A stretch of DNA of 64,000 nucleotides from JALYXI01 sp963716685 (GTDB taxonomy: Bacteria; Acidobacteriota; Terriglobia; Bryobacterales; Bryobacteraceae). A program made the position numbers and the translations under genes. The stretch is taken from assembly GCA_963716685.1 (NCBI GenBank), contig CAVQTR010000003.1, forward strand, positions 930,001-994,000. The letters run 5' to 3'. Shown piece after piece: positions 26,273 to 35,391 of this stretch (within the stretch, counting starts at the first letter, position 1; the number at the start of each line of letters is the position of its first letter). The notes under the pieces were generated by a model, which was given only the letters and a program-made list of their open reading frames with translations, was not told where the DNA came from and searched no databases.

Positions 26273-28039
26273 TCAATCGCGGTTGCTGAGCAGCAGCTTT
26301 CCGCCGCTCTCACATATTACGCGCCAGTTTGCGCCCTTCACCAGCGCATGCAATCGCTCCGATGGCGCGCGTTCCGCAATCAGGTATTCGCGCTGCGCCG
26401 ATTTCCACCGCTGCGCGAAACCGGCATCGTCCAGAAATACGTTCGGCGCACCCGGCGCGTGAGAGCCGTATTCCAGATTGTTCACGCGCCCGTTCAGCAG
26501 CAGCGCCGTGCGGTTTGCATAGAAGAATACCGACGAAAACGTGTAGTACTGATCGTCCACTATCAGCTGGCCGCGCGGCTCCCCATTTAACGCATCCGCC
26601 AAAGCCTTCGAGCTCAGATACGGATCGAAGACGCCCAGCGCCATGCGCGCCGCCTGAAAGAACAGCACCATCATCAGCGCGAGCGAGAGAAAAGCGCGTC
26701 TGCCGTCGAAAGCCCATGCGCCCGCCGCGCCCATCAGCATCGCCGCCGCCGCAACCGCCAGAGGCTTTCTCAGATAGGCGAAGGCCTGAAACGTCAGATC
26801 CGCCATGTGGCCCAGCGACAGCGTATAAATCTCGGGATGCTGCGTGAGCGCTTCGGAAATATCGCCTGGCGTTGCAATCCCGCGAGTGCCGGCCAGCAGA
26901 AACAGCAGCACACAGCACAACACCAAAGCGATTGCCGCGGTTGCCTTGGTTGCCGGACGCACCAATCGGCTCGGCGAAGCCATCGCGGCCCCCAGCAGAA
27001 TGGCGAACCCCGGATAGCAGGGCATCGAATAATACTCCTGCGTCGTCGAGAACGTGAAGAACAGCAGCACCGTGCCGATCCAGCAGAGCGCCAGCAACCG
27101 CACGCGCGCTTCCCGGGTGTCGTCACGGAACCGCAGTTTCGCCACCGCCGGCAGATACACGCTCCACGGAAACAGCCACACCAAATGCAGTAGCCAGAAC
27201 CACAAACGCGGCACAGTGTTGTAATCGCGCGGATAGCGCCGGTTCAGAAACCGCAGCAGATGCTCGTTGAAGAAGTAGAACCAGAAGAAGCCGTGATACG
27301 AACCGGCTTCGCTGTGCAGCGAGAAGTTGAAGTAAGGCGGATTCCGCAGCGTCGCCAGCACATGCCACGGCGCGGCAATGGCCAGAAATAGCGCGAGACC
27401 CGAAAGCGCGTGCACGCGCTTCCATGTGTCCCGCTGAAACAGCTGGCGCGTCAGCGCCAGAAACACCGCTGCGGCAAGCACCGGAAACACCACCGCGATC
27501 AGCCCTTTGGTGAGAACGCCAAGGGCCATCGACGCCCAGAAAACCATGGCCCACAGCCGCGGCCGCCTTTCCTCCGCATCGAGTGCGCGCAGAAGCGCCC
27601 ACAGCGCCATCGTCACCGCAAGCGTCAGCATCACTTCCGGAATCAGCACGCGCGTGAACAGGAACAGCCCGACGCAGGTTGTCAGCACCAGCCCGGCATA
27701 AAAGCCGGTGCGGCCGCCCATGGCCCACGCCGCGAACCGCATGGTGACCAGACACAGCAACAGCGCGGCGAGCGCCAGCGGCAGACGCGCCGCCCAGTCG
27801 TGCACGCCGAAAATGCAGTAAGAACCCGCGATCAGCCAGTATTTCAGCGGAGCTTTCTCCAGGTACGGAACGCCGTCCAGCCGAGCCGTCACGAAGTCGC
27901 CCGACTGCAGCATGGTGCGCGCTATCTGCGCCTGCGTCGAATCCACGTCGTCCAGCAGGAACGGCGGACTCACCGTGGAAACCAGGAATATCAGAATCGC
28001 TGCCAGAATAACGAGGAGATCGTCCCGCGTGAACTCCAT
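26273..28039 (-). CDS. GT39/ArnT-like membrane glycosyltransferase
   Basis: 588 residues with about 11-12 hydrophobic helices. The first loop has the acidic motif PPFLLDDVDSTQAQIAR, followed by the family patterns KAPLKYWLIAGSYCIFGVHD and ARLPLALAALLL. These are diagnostic for PMT/ArnT-type enzymes that move sugar from polyprenyl phosphate to protein or lipid A on the outer face of the inner membrane. The C-terminal periplasmic part (NGEPRGQLIVDDQYYTFSSV) is unassigned. It ends three nucleotides beyond the convergent LamG-like gene and starts 11 nt after the nuclease gene; a polyprenol-phosphate GT2 lies upstream on the same strand. Confidence 0.87.
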   Translation of the reverse strand: MEFTRDDLLVILAAILIFLVSTVSPPFLLDDVDSTQAQIARTMLQSGDFVTARLDGVPYLEKAPLKYWLIAGSYCIFGVHDWAARLPLALAALLLCLVTMRFAAWAMGGRTGFYAGLVLTTCVGLFLFTRVLIPEVMLTLAVTMALWALLRALDAEERRPRLWAMVFWASMALGVLTKGLIAVVFPVLAAAVFLALTRQLFQRDTWKRVHALSGLALFLAIAAPWHVLATLRNPPYFNFSLHSEAGSYHGFFWFYFFNEHLLRFLNRRYPRDYNTVPRLWFWLLHLVWLFPWSVYLPAVAKLRFRDDTREARVRLLALCWIGTVLLFFTFSTTQEYYSMPCYPGFAILLGAAMASPSRLVRPATKATAAIALVLCCVLLFLLAGTRGIATPGDISEALTQHPEIYTLSLGHMADLTFQAFAYLRKPLAVAAAAMLMGAAGAWAFDGRRAFLSLALMMVLFFQAARMALGVFDPYLSSKALADALNGEPRGQLIVDDQYYTFSSVFFYANRTALLLNGRVNNLEYGSHAPGAPNVFLDDAGFAQRWKSAQREYLIAERAPSERLHALVKGANWRVICESGGKLLLSNRD

Positions 28040-28050
28040 CCGGCGCTTAC

Positions 28051-28989
28051 TTAAGGCCAGACTTCGTTCAGGACTTCGGCCAGCCGGTAACCGGCTTTCG
28101 CGATCTGCTCTTCGATTACAGGTACTGCCTTCTGCTCATAGCTCTGGTCCACATGCAGATGCAGCGCCGCATCCTTCGCGGTCTCCGCTTTGCAGTCCGG
28201 AGATTCCTCGAGCTTCTCTACCGGAACCTTCGGCTCCAGATCACCGTAAGTCACCTTCAAGCCGAGAGCATGCGCTTCCCAGATCCACTTCGCGAACTCG
28301 GTGCCATGTTTCGTCCACGCGCCGCTCTGCTTCTCGTACTCGCGGTCGAGCTTGTCCGCCATCTGCACGACGGTCACACCTCTGTCCTTCATATCGCGGT
28401 TCATGATCATGCCGTCCCAAATACTGTGCAGGTTCGACACCTTCGCATCCGAGAAGAACTGCACCGGCACGCAGTTTCCGCCCTGATCGTTGTTGGATGT
28501 CGAGTGCAGCGGCTGGTGCAGATCACCAATCAGATGGATCAGATAACGCAGCGCCCGCGCTCGCTCGAAGTCTGATTCCTTGTAGTCGTGGAGTATATTC
28601 AGGTTGTACCGTAGCGCGCTGAGAAGGCATCCCGGCCGCGCGCCTCCGTTGCTCGAGGGACCTACCGGCTTGCAGTACGGGTCCAGATCGCCGTGCTTCA
28701 CCCCGAGCGGAATATCCATGTAGTGCCAGGTTTCGGTTTTTTCCGTTTTTTTGGCGTCGTCGGCCCAGGTGGCGGCGTCCGCCATCAGATCGGGAGTATC
28801 GGGTTTACAGAAGCGATGCAGCGCGGAATCCACCGGCTGGGATTGCAGAAGCGCCGTGACAGCGGCCAGCGCGCGCGGATTCAGATGGTGCTCCGCAATC
28901 AGCGCGACCATTTCGTGGCCTTCGCACCACCAGGCGCTCGCCGGTGACGCGAGCGCGAAGAACAACACAATCCGGAAGATCTGCTTCAT
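28051..28989 (-). CDS. S1/P1-type nuclease, secreted
   Basis: 312 residues. Signal peptide ends ASPASA, placing Trp at the mature N-terminus as required for the trinuclear zinc site (WWCEGHEMVALIAEHHL). Other zinc ligands are visible: ATWADD (Asp), TWHYMDI (His), HLIGDLHQPLH (His, Asp, His) and GGNCVPVQFF nearby. Such enzymes degrade single-stranded DNA and RNA to 5'-nucleotides, releasing phosphate and nucleosides. Catalytic residues look complete. It is in a minus-strand run with the SDR and glycosyltransferases but not obviously linked in function. Confidence 0.9.
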   Translation of the reverse strand: MKQIFRIVLFFALASPASAWWCEGHEMVALIAEHHLNPRALAAVTALLQSQPVDSALHRFCKPDTPDLMADAATWADDAKKTEKTETWHYMDIPLGVKHGDLDPYCKPVGPSSNGGARPGCLLSALRYNLNILHDYKESDFERARALRYLIHLIGDLHQPLHSTSNNDQGGNCVPVQFFSDAKVSNLHSIWDGMIMNRDMKDRGVTVVQMADKLDREYEKQSGAWTKHGTEFAKWIWEAHALGLKVTYGDLEPKVPVEKLEESPDCKAETAKDAALHLHVDQSYEQKAVPVIEEQIAKAGYRLAEVLNEVWP

Positions 28990-29016
28990 TGGGGCACTTT
29001 CAGAATATGACAGCCG

Positions 29017-29835
29017 CTAGCCCTTCAAACGGCGAAGCGTAAACAAATCGGGAGTCATGTTCATGTGCTCCAGTTTTTTCAGGTCATCGTTGACGTGGAG
29101 CATCTTGCCGCTGATGTGATTGGAACGATCCGATCCCAGAAAGAGCGCGAAGGCGATCTGTTTTTCGGCGGGAACTCCACCGGTCAGCCGGACATTCTGC
29201 GCATCCTCGATCTCACTGGTTCCGGCGCGCTCGCCGGATCGCAGGATCTCGTCGGTCATGCTGGTGTAGGCGCCGCCGGGAGAGAGGCAGTTCAGCTGGA
29301 CATTGCGGTCGCGAACTTCCTCCGCGACACTTTCCACCAGCCGGACCACGGCGGATTTCGCCGACGCATACGCGGAGAAGTTCGGGCGGGCATTGGCCGC
29401 ACCGCCTCCGGCAATCACGATCACTTTGCCCGACCGCCGTTCGGTCATGGCGGGCAGAACCGCCTGAATGGCGTACATCACCCCAAGGAGGTTGATTTCG
29501 ATGGTTTCGCGGAACTGTAAGGGGTCCACGTCGGTCAGCGGGCCGATGGGCCCCTGAATGGCGGCCGCGGCAATCAGGACTTCGATGCTCCCGTACAGGC
29601 TCGCCACCTGCTCCGCGGCCTCGTACACCTGGCTGCAATCGCGTACATCGCCGCAAACGGCTGCCGCGGTTCCCTGGGCGTGCTCGATCTCGAGGCGCGT
29701 GGCGTCCACTTCGCTCTTCGTGCGCGCCATCAGGCCAACTTTTGCGCCCGCTTTGGCGAAGCCAAGTGCCAGCCGCTTGCCGATTCCGCGGCCAGCTCCG
29801 GTGATGAGTACGCTCTTTCCGCTTACAGACCGCAA
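29017..29835 (-). CDS. Short-chain dehydrogenase/reductase with altered active site
   Basis: 272 residues. Rossmann fold with cofactor motif TGAGRGIG (12-19), an AAAI segment at 90-93 and catalytic Tyr156/Lys160 in YASAK. The catalytic Ser, normally about 13 residues before Tyr (in LSGGGA-type loops of this subgroup), is Ala142 here (IAGGGAANARPNFSAY). NADP or NAD preference cannot be called. The missing Ser suggests reduced classic dehydrogenase activity or use of another residue. It sits between the GT2 and the nuclease on the minus strand. Confidence 0.82.
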   Translation of the reverse strand: MRSVSGKSVLITGAGRGIGKRLALGFAKAGAKVGLMARTKSEVDATRLEIEHAQGTAAAVCGDVRDCSQVYEAAEQVASLYGSIEVLIAAAAIQGPIGPLTDVDPLQFRETIEINLLGVMYAIQAVLPAMTERRSGKVIVIAGGGAANARPNFSAYASAKSAVVRLVESVAEEVRDRNVQLNCLSPGGAYTSMTDEILRSGERAGTSEIEDAQNVRLTGGVPAEKQIAFALFLGSDRSNHISGKMLHVNDDLKKLEHMNMTPDLFTLRRLKG

Positions 29836-29865
29836 CTCACCATTATGGCTGAGGAAATTAGACCT

Positions 29866-30624
29866 TTAAATGGGAAGCGTACCGGCTTTTTTCAGCGCAT
29901 AAAGACGCCGCAGCTGCCGCAGCGATTCTTTGATGGATCCCACTCCCACGCTGTGGCTGGCCATGGAATAAGTAATCGGGACTTCTTTGAACCGGGTATT
30001 GATGCAGTAGGCCTTCATCTCCGTCTGGAAAAACGGCCCGCGCGAATAGATGCCCTTTTCCAGGATTTTCTCGAGGATATCCCGGCGGAATAACTGAAAG
30101 CCGCTGGTCATATCGGTGAGCCGGGTGCGGAGGACCATGTTGGCCAGAATCGTTCCGCCTCTGCTGACGAACTTTCGTTTGCCCGAACTCCCTTCAATCC
30201 GTCCGCCCAGGGCGAAACGGGTCGCAAACACGCAATCCAGTTCGTCGTTGATGGAATTCAGGAAAAGGGGGATTTCCTCGGGACGGTGACTGAAGCCGGC
30301 ATCGATCTCGAGGATCCAGTCGGCGCCGCTCTCGAGCGCCGCCTCGTAACCGCGCCGATACGCGTCCACCACACAGCGATTCTCGGGAGCCCAGACAATC
30401 TTGAGCCGCCGATCGCGTTCCGCGTACTGCCGCAGAAGCTCCAGCGTATTGTCTTTACTGACTCCGTCCAGGACGACGAAAAAGTCTACTGTCCGGACCC
30501 TCCCGCACTGCGCCAGCACCCGCCCGACGAACTCCACGGCCGATTCGGCTTCATTTGCCATTGGGCACACGATCGCCAGGTGCGCCTGCTCCTGGACGGA
30601 GCTGTTGATATCGGTTCTTTCCAT
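29866..30624 (-). CDS. GT2 glycosyltransferase, polyprenol-phosphate mannosyltransferase-like
   Basis: 252 residues starting at MERTDINSSVQEQAHLAIVC. GT-A fold with AIVCPMANEAESAVEFVGRV, DFFVVLDGVSKDNTLELLRQ and the metal/sugar motif WILEIDAGFSHRPEEIP. Late motifs SSGKRKFVSRGGTILANMVL and TDMTSGFQLFRRDILEKI match DPM1-like enzymes that load a sugar onto polyprenyl phosphate, the donor used by GT39 proteins such as the one 1.8 kb downstream. The start at 30624 is chosen over a far-upstream start because the extra 31 residues look non-coding. Confidence 0.83.
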   Translation of the reverse strand: MERTDINSSVQEQAHLAIVCPMANEAESAVEFVGRVLAQCGRVRTVDFFVVLDGVSKDNTLELLRQYAERDRRLKIVWAPENRCVVDAYRRGYEAALESGADWILEIDAGFSHRPEEIPLFLNSINDELDCVFATRFALGGRIEGSSGKRKFVSRGGTILANMVLRTRLTDMTSGFQLFRRDILEKILEKGIYSRGPFFQTEMKAYCINTRFKEVPITYSMASHSVGVGSIKESLRQLRRLYALKKAGTLPI

Positions 30625-30721
30625 CAGGCAGAAACTTGAGTTAACCCGATGCCGCCTCAGCGGAACAGGGGATTGACCTAGTATAGCGGGCTGCGCTGAG
30701 CCATCCCCTGGTACCAAAGGA

Positions 30722-33535
30722 CTACTTACTCACTAACGGCACGGAAGCAGAACCTCCAAAGGTGAACGACCATACATTGCTGGGGCTGCTGAAGTAAACG
30801 CCCGGCGCCGGCATGGAATCGAAGCTGAGAAACCATGTGCCGTTCCGGTACACACCGGGGCGGGTTACTCCCGATCCGTCCCAGTCTCCCGTGACTGGTT
30901 TATCTGTGGAGGCGCCAAAGTTAAACAGCCGGTCGTGGGTGGTGTCGAAACTATAGTCGCCGTTGATATCGAGGAACCACACGCCGCTGCGCACGATGCC
31001 GATCTTGCTGATGCCGTTGCCGGTCCAGTCGCCAATGATCGGCAGATCGCCGGGTCCGCCGAAATAGAAGCTTTTCGTGCCCTGGCCGTTGTTGACGCCC
31101 TGAATCATGCCGCTCAGATCGACCACCCAGTAGCCGCCGGAGAAACAGCCGGCCTTCAACGTCCCGGAGCCGTTCCAGTCGCCGACCACCGGCGTTCCGG
31201 CAATAGGAAAAGTAAACTGCCGATCGCCGCCCGAAGGGCCGTCCCAGACGCCGTTGCCGTTGTAATCCAGATACCAGACGTTGCCGCGGACAAATCCGAG
31301 TTTCGGCGTTCCGGAGCCATTCCAGTCACCGAAGACCGGAAGGTCGCCGGGCAGCCCGAACGACGCTTTCATGGAGGTGCTGCTCACGCCGTCGGTTCCG
31401 CGATCGTGAGCCTGATCCACCGTGAAGTTCAGAGCGCTGCTTACCGTGTCCACCACGGCCGGCATCCAGCCGCTGCTCACCTTGCTGAGAAACGCCGTGA
31501 TGGTGCCGTACTTATATTTCTGCGCCGAGCCGAGTACGCCGGCGATGGGAAAATCGCCCGAAGACGTGTAGCCCGACAGCACCACGCCGCCAAACGAGTC
31601 AACCGCCATTCCGGTGATGGCATCGGCATCGGAGCCGCCCAGATAAGTCGCGAAGACGAGCATGTTTCCGGACGGGTTCAGCTTGTAGAGAAAGCCGTCG
31701 TAAGCCCCATGATTCGAGGTCTGCGGCGCCCGGATGTTGGGAAAGTCCTGCGATTCGGTATACCCGCTGACGAACACGTAACCGCGCGGATCGCTGCCGA
31801 CGCCGGTGACATGTTCCACGCTGCTTCCGCCGACATATGTGGAATAGACGAGAGTTTTCCCGGTCGGGTCCAGCTTGGAGAGGAAACCATCCGTGTTCCC
31901 GCCAGCGAAGCTCTGCTGCAGGCTGCCCGCGGTAACCGGGAAGTTTGTGGAACTGGTGGTGCCCGCCACCAAAATCTCGCCCCACGGATCGAGCGCGATG
32001 GAGTCGCCTTCCTCCGCCAGCCCAACCGTTCCGCCGCTGCCGCCCAGATAGGTACTGAAGACCAGAGTTTTGCCGCCCGCCGCAATGCCCGTGACAAACG
32101 CATCCTGATTACCGCCCGAAGTGTTTTGCATGGCGCTGGCCGTGGGGAAATCCATAGATTGTGTAGAACCTGTAATCAGGACCGTGCCGGCGCTGTTGAC
32201 CACCACCGCCGCCGCGTGCTCGGTGGAAGAGCCGCCGAGATACGTACTGAACACCAGCGAAGCGCCGTTCGCGCTGATTCCGGCTGCGAAGGCGTCCTCG
32301 CCGCCCTTGTTTACGGACTGGAATGCTCCCGACGTGACCGGAAACTTCGCCGAGTTGGTGTCACCCGTGATGAAAGCGCGGCCAGTGGAATCGATGGAAA
32401 TTCCGTATGCCGTGTCGGTGTTTTCACCGCCCAGAAAGGTGCTGTAGAGCAGGCCATTGCCGGACGCATTCAGGTGCGTGACGAACGCATTGCGCTTGCC
32501 GGCAAGGCTCTTCTGCACGATGCCGGAGGAAACCGGGAAATTGGTGGACGTGGTGTATCCGGTCAGGTAGGCGGTGCCGGCGGTATCGACGGCGAGGCCG
32601 AACGCGCGATCATCGCCGGAACCGCCAAGGTACGTGCAATAAATCAGCTTGTCCCCGAGGGCGCTGAACTTCGCGATGAACGCATCCATGCCGCCGGCAT
32701 ACGGCCGTAACTTCGCGGGTCCGGTCTGCGCGAAGTTGTTGGAATCGGTCCAGCCGGCCAGATAGGCGTTGCCGTTCGGATCGAGCGCCACGGAGGTGGC
32801 TTCATCCTGTCCGTTCCCGCCGACATAGGTGCTGAACGTCATAGTGGGATCGATCACCAGCGGCAGGGCATGATCGTAGTTGTCCAGATCAAAACCCACC
32901 GAACCGTCCGCGAACACGTGGAATTTGCCGTTCACCGCGACGCGTGCGCCGTGGTTCTCCTGATAGATGACGGGCGCGTCTTCGCGCAGATCCAGCCCTT
33001 CGCCGCTCACCGAGAGCGACCCGTCGCGCGACTGGGCCGCGCGGAACGGAGTGCTGTAAGTCCAGCGAATCCGGCTCGGATCGCCACCAGGCGCCACGCG
33101 GAATTCGGATTTCAGCGTGCGGCCGTTCCCGGCGTAAACCATGTCGATTCCGGGCCAAAGCTCGCGGTAGGCCACGGCGCCCTCCATCGGCAGATCTTTC
33201 ACCCACCGGTTCGCGTCATCTCCTATAAAGAAGCTGGCATGGCCGTCCATGTGTTCCGCACCCTCGATCCGGGCGCTGCCATTCGCTCCGGCAAAGCGCA
33301 TGGAAATGCGATGACCTCTCATCGCCAATACGATTTCCTGCTCCATGAACCACGCCGACAGCTCCGGCCGTTTCAGGAAATAGTGCGCGCGCGGATCCGT
33401 GAGCCCGCGGTTTTCGAGAAAGAAGAAGGGCATGGCGGACGCCCGCGGAGCAGGTGCGGCCGCGCGGAGGCCGGCGGGCAGCAGAACCGAGAGGAGGAGA
33501 AAAGAGTGGGTTTTCATATGCGCTAAGCTCTTCAC
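30722..33535 (-). CDS. Large secreted SBBP-repeat beta-propeller protein
   Basis: 937 residues. After a signal peptide (SFLLLSVLLPAGLRAAAPAP) comes a conserved N-terminal domain (FFLENRGLTDPRAHYFLKRP, AVAYRELWPGIDMVYAGNG). About eight SBBP repeats of roughly 55 residues follow (pattern FSTYLGGSGxxx...AYLTGYTTSTNFP), and then several GDWNGSGTxKxGxxR-type repeats form a second propeller. Typical of Acidobacteriota; a cell-surface or secreted protein of unknown ligand. The GTG at 33535 has AAGGA just upstream; an ATG six codons later is an alternative start. Confidence 0.87.
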   Translation of the reverse strand: MKSLAHMKTHSFLLLSVLLPAGLRAAAPAPRASAMPFFFLENRGLTDPRAHYFLKRPELSAWFMEQEIVLAMRGHRISMRFAGANGSARIEGAEHMDGHASFFIGDDANRWVKDLPMEGAVAYRELWPGIDMVYAGNGRTLKSEFRVAPGGDPSRIRWTYSTPFRAAQSRDGSLSVSGEGLDLREDAPVIYQENHGARVAVNGKFHVFADGSVGFDLDNYDHALPLVIDPTMTFSTYVGGNGQDEATSVALDPNGNAYLAGWTDSNNFAQTGPAKLRPYAGGMDAFIAKFSALGDKLIYCTYLGGSGDDRAFGLAVDTAGTAYLTGYTTSTNFPVSSGIVQKSLAGKRNAFVTHLNASGNGLLYSTFLGGENTDTAYGISIDSTGRAFITGDTNSAKFPVTSGAFQSVNKGGEDAFAAGISANGASLVFSTYLGGSSTEHAAAVVVNSAGTVLITGSTQSMDFPTASAMQNTSGGNQDAFVTGIAAGGKTLVFSTYLGGSGGTVGLAEEGDSIALDPWGEILVAGTTSSTNFPVTAGSLQQSFAGGNTDGFLSKLDPTGKTLVYSTYVGGSSVEHVTGVGSDPRGYVFVSGYTESQDFPNIRAPQTSNHGAYDGFLYKLNPSGNMLVFATYLGGSDADAITGMAVDSFGGVVLSGYTSSGDFPIAGVLGSAQKYKYGTITAFLSKVSSGWMPAVVDTVSSALNFTVDQAHDRGTDGVSSTSMKASFGLPGDLPVFGDWNGSGTPKLGFVRGNVWYLDYNGNGVWDGPSGGDRQFTFPIAGTPVVGDWNGSGTLKAGCFSGGYWVVDLSGMIQGVNNGQGTKSFYFGGPGDLPIIGDWTGNGISKIGIVRSGVWFLDINGDYSFDTTHDRLFNFGASTDKPVTGDWDGSGVTRPGVYRNGTWFLSFDSMPAPGVYFSSPSNVWSFTFGGSASVPLVSK

Positions 33536-33624
33536 CGGATCCTTCGGCGGATGCGCCGCGGGACTTTAGGGCGGCGGGCTCCGTTTGCCTCCTTGTGCTA
33601 CTTTCGGGATGAGGGAGCACTGCG

Positions 33625-35379
33625 TTGCTGAAATTTCTGGTAGGTGTGCTGACGGGCATCGTTTTGTTCCTGGTGATCGCCGTCATTGGGGTGTTCGCGG
33701 TCGCGTATTCGTTCGGCCGGAATCGCGAGAAGCCGGCCGCGATCGCCAACGGTTCCACGCTGGTGCTGCGCCTCGACGGCTCCATTCCCGAGAGGCAGCC
33801 GATTGACTACAATCTGCCGATTTTTCAGACTGCCACTCCCTACACCGTTGAAGAAGTGTGGTCTACGCTGCGCAAAGCGGCGCGGGATTCGCGCATCAAA
33901 GCGCTGGTACTGGAGCCCGCTTCGCCCGATGTCGGCTGGGGCAAACTGCAGGAGATCCGCGCGGATATTGAAAAGTTCCGCAAAGCCGGCAAACCCGTCT
34001 ACGCCTATCTGAAAGCGCCGGATGCGCGCGATTATTATCTGGCGACGGCGGCGACGCGTATCTATATGTCACCGGAAGACGTGCTCAACCTGAAGGGCAT
34101 GCGTTTCGAGCTGATGTATTTCCGCCGCACGCTGGACAAACTCGGCGTGCAGGTGGACGTGGAGCACGCGGGCAAGTACAAAGATTTCGGCGACATGTTC
34201 ACGCGTACCAGCATGAGCCCGGAGACTCGCGAAGTCCTGACCACCGTGATCGACGACATGTACGGCAATCTGGTGCAGACCATCGCGCTGGGCCGGAAGC
34301 GATCGAACGAAGAGGTGCGCGCCATTATCGACAAAGGGCCGTTCACCTCGCCGCAGGCGCTGGCGAATGGTCTGGTGGACGAGATTCGTTTCGAAGACGA
34401 GATGTACGGCGAATTGAAAACCGCGCTGAAGGACGATGTCCGCCGGGTTTCCGGGCGTGACTACGTGAAAGTGCCCAATTCCGCCGTGGGGCTGCAGGGC
34501 AAGCAGCGCATCGCTTTCATCACGGGCCAGGGCGATATCACGCGCGGCGATCCGGAAAACACCTCCGAATCCTCGGGTCTGGAATCGGAACAGTTTAATA
34601 AGATCCTGCGCCGCGTGGAGAACGATTCCACCATCAAGGGCGTGATCGTGCGCATCGATTCGCCGGGCGGCGAGAGCACCGCTTCGGATGATATGTGGCG
34701 CGCCATGAATCAGCTAAGCCGTAAGAAGCCGATGGTGATCTCGATGTCGGACACGGCGGCATCGGGAGGCTACTTCATGGCCATGACGGGCGACCCGCTG
34801 GTAGCCTACCCCGGCACGCTGACGGGTTCCATCGGCGTGGTGTTTGGCAAGCCGAATCTGCACGGTTTATACGACAAACTGGGGATCGATAAAGAGGTGC
34901 TGAGCCGCGGTAAGTTCGCGCGGATCGATTCGGATTACGAGCCGCTAAATCCGGAAGAGCGGCAGAAGCTGCGCGAAGGCATCGACGAGGAATATGCGGC
35001 GTTCGTGACCAAGGTGGCGCAGGCGCGCAAGCGCAGTTTCGATCAGATTGAACCACTCGCGCAGGGCCGCGTGTGGCTGGGGGATCAGGCGAAACAGAAC
35101 GGTCTGGTGGACGAACTCGGCGGCATCGACCGCGCGATTGAACTTGTCAAGCAGCGGTCGAAAATCCCGGCGTCGGAGAACGTCACGCTGGTCATGTATC
35201 CGCCCAAGCGCAGCATTTTCGAGGTGCTGTTTTCACCCGCGAATCCGGACGCCGCCATTGAATCGCGCATCAACGCGCTGCCCGGCCTGCGCGAGGCGCA
35301 CCTGAGCGACGCTCATCTGAAGGTGTGGATGCACGGCGGTATGTTGCGTATGATGCCGTTCACTCCGGTTTTCCGGTAG
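33625..35379 (+). CDS. sppA: Signal peptide peptidase SppA, long (67K) type
   Basis: 584 residues from a TTG preceded by GAGGGAG. One N-terminal membrane helix (5-29) anchors two tandem SppA/ClpP-like domains. The general-base Lys is K186 in GKYKDF of the first domain and the nucleophile Ser is S380 in DTAASGGYFMAM of the second, matching the split active site of E. coli SppA. It cleaves remnant signal peptides in the inner membrane. It is divergent from the SBBP gene and 12 nt before the helicase gene. Confidence 0.93.
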   Translation: MLKFLVGVLTGIVLFLVIAVIGVFAVAYSFGRNREKPAAIANGSTLVLRLDGSIPERQPIDYNLPIFQTATPYTVEEVWSTLRKAARDSRIKALVLEPASPDVGWGKLQEIRADIEKFRKAGKPVYAYLKAPDARDYYLATAATRIYMSPEDVLNLKGMRFELMYFRRTLDKLGVQVDVEHAGKYKDFGDMFTRTSMSPETREVLTTVIDDMYGNLVQTIALGRKRSNEEVRAIIDKGPFTSPQALANGLVDEIRFEDEMYGELKTALKDDVRRVSGRDYVKVPNSAVGLQGKQRIAFITGQGDITRGDPENTSESSGLESEQFNKILRRVENDSTIKGVIVRIDSPGGESTASDDMWRAMNQLSRKKPMVISMSDTAASGGYFMAMTGDPLVAYPGTLTGSIGVVFGKPNLHGLYDKLGIDKEVLSRGKFARIDSDYEPLNPEERQKLREGIDEEYAAFVTKVAQARKRSFDQIEPLAQGRVWLGDQAKQNGLVDELGGIDRAIELVKQRSKIPASENVTLVMYPPKRSIFEVLFSPANPDAAIESRINALPGLREAHLSDAHLKVWMHGGMLRMMPFTPVFR

Positions 35380-35391
35380 AGGCTGGCGCGC

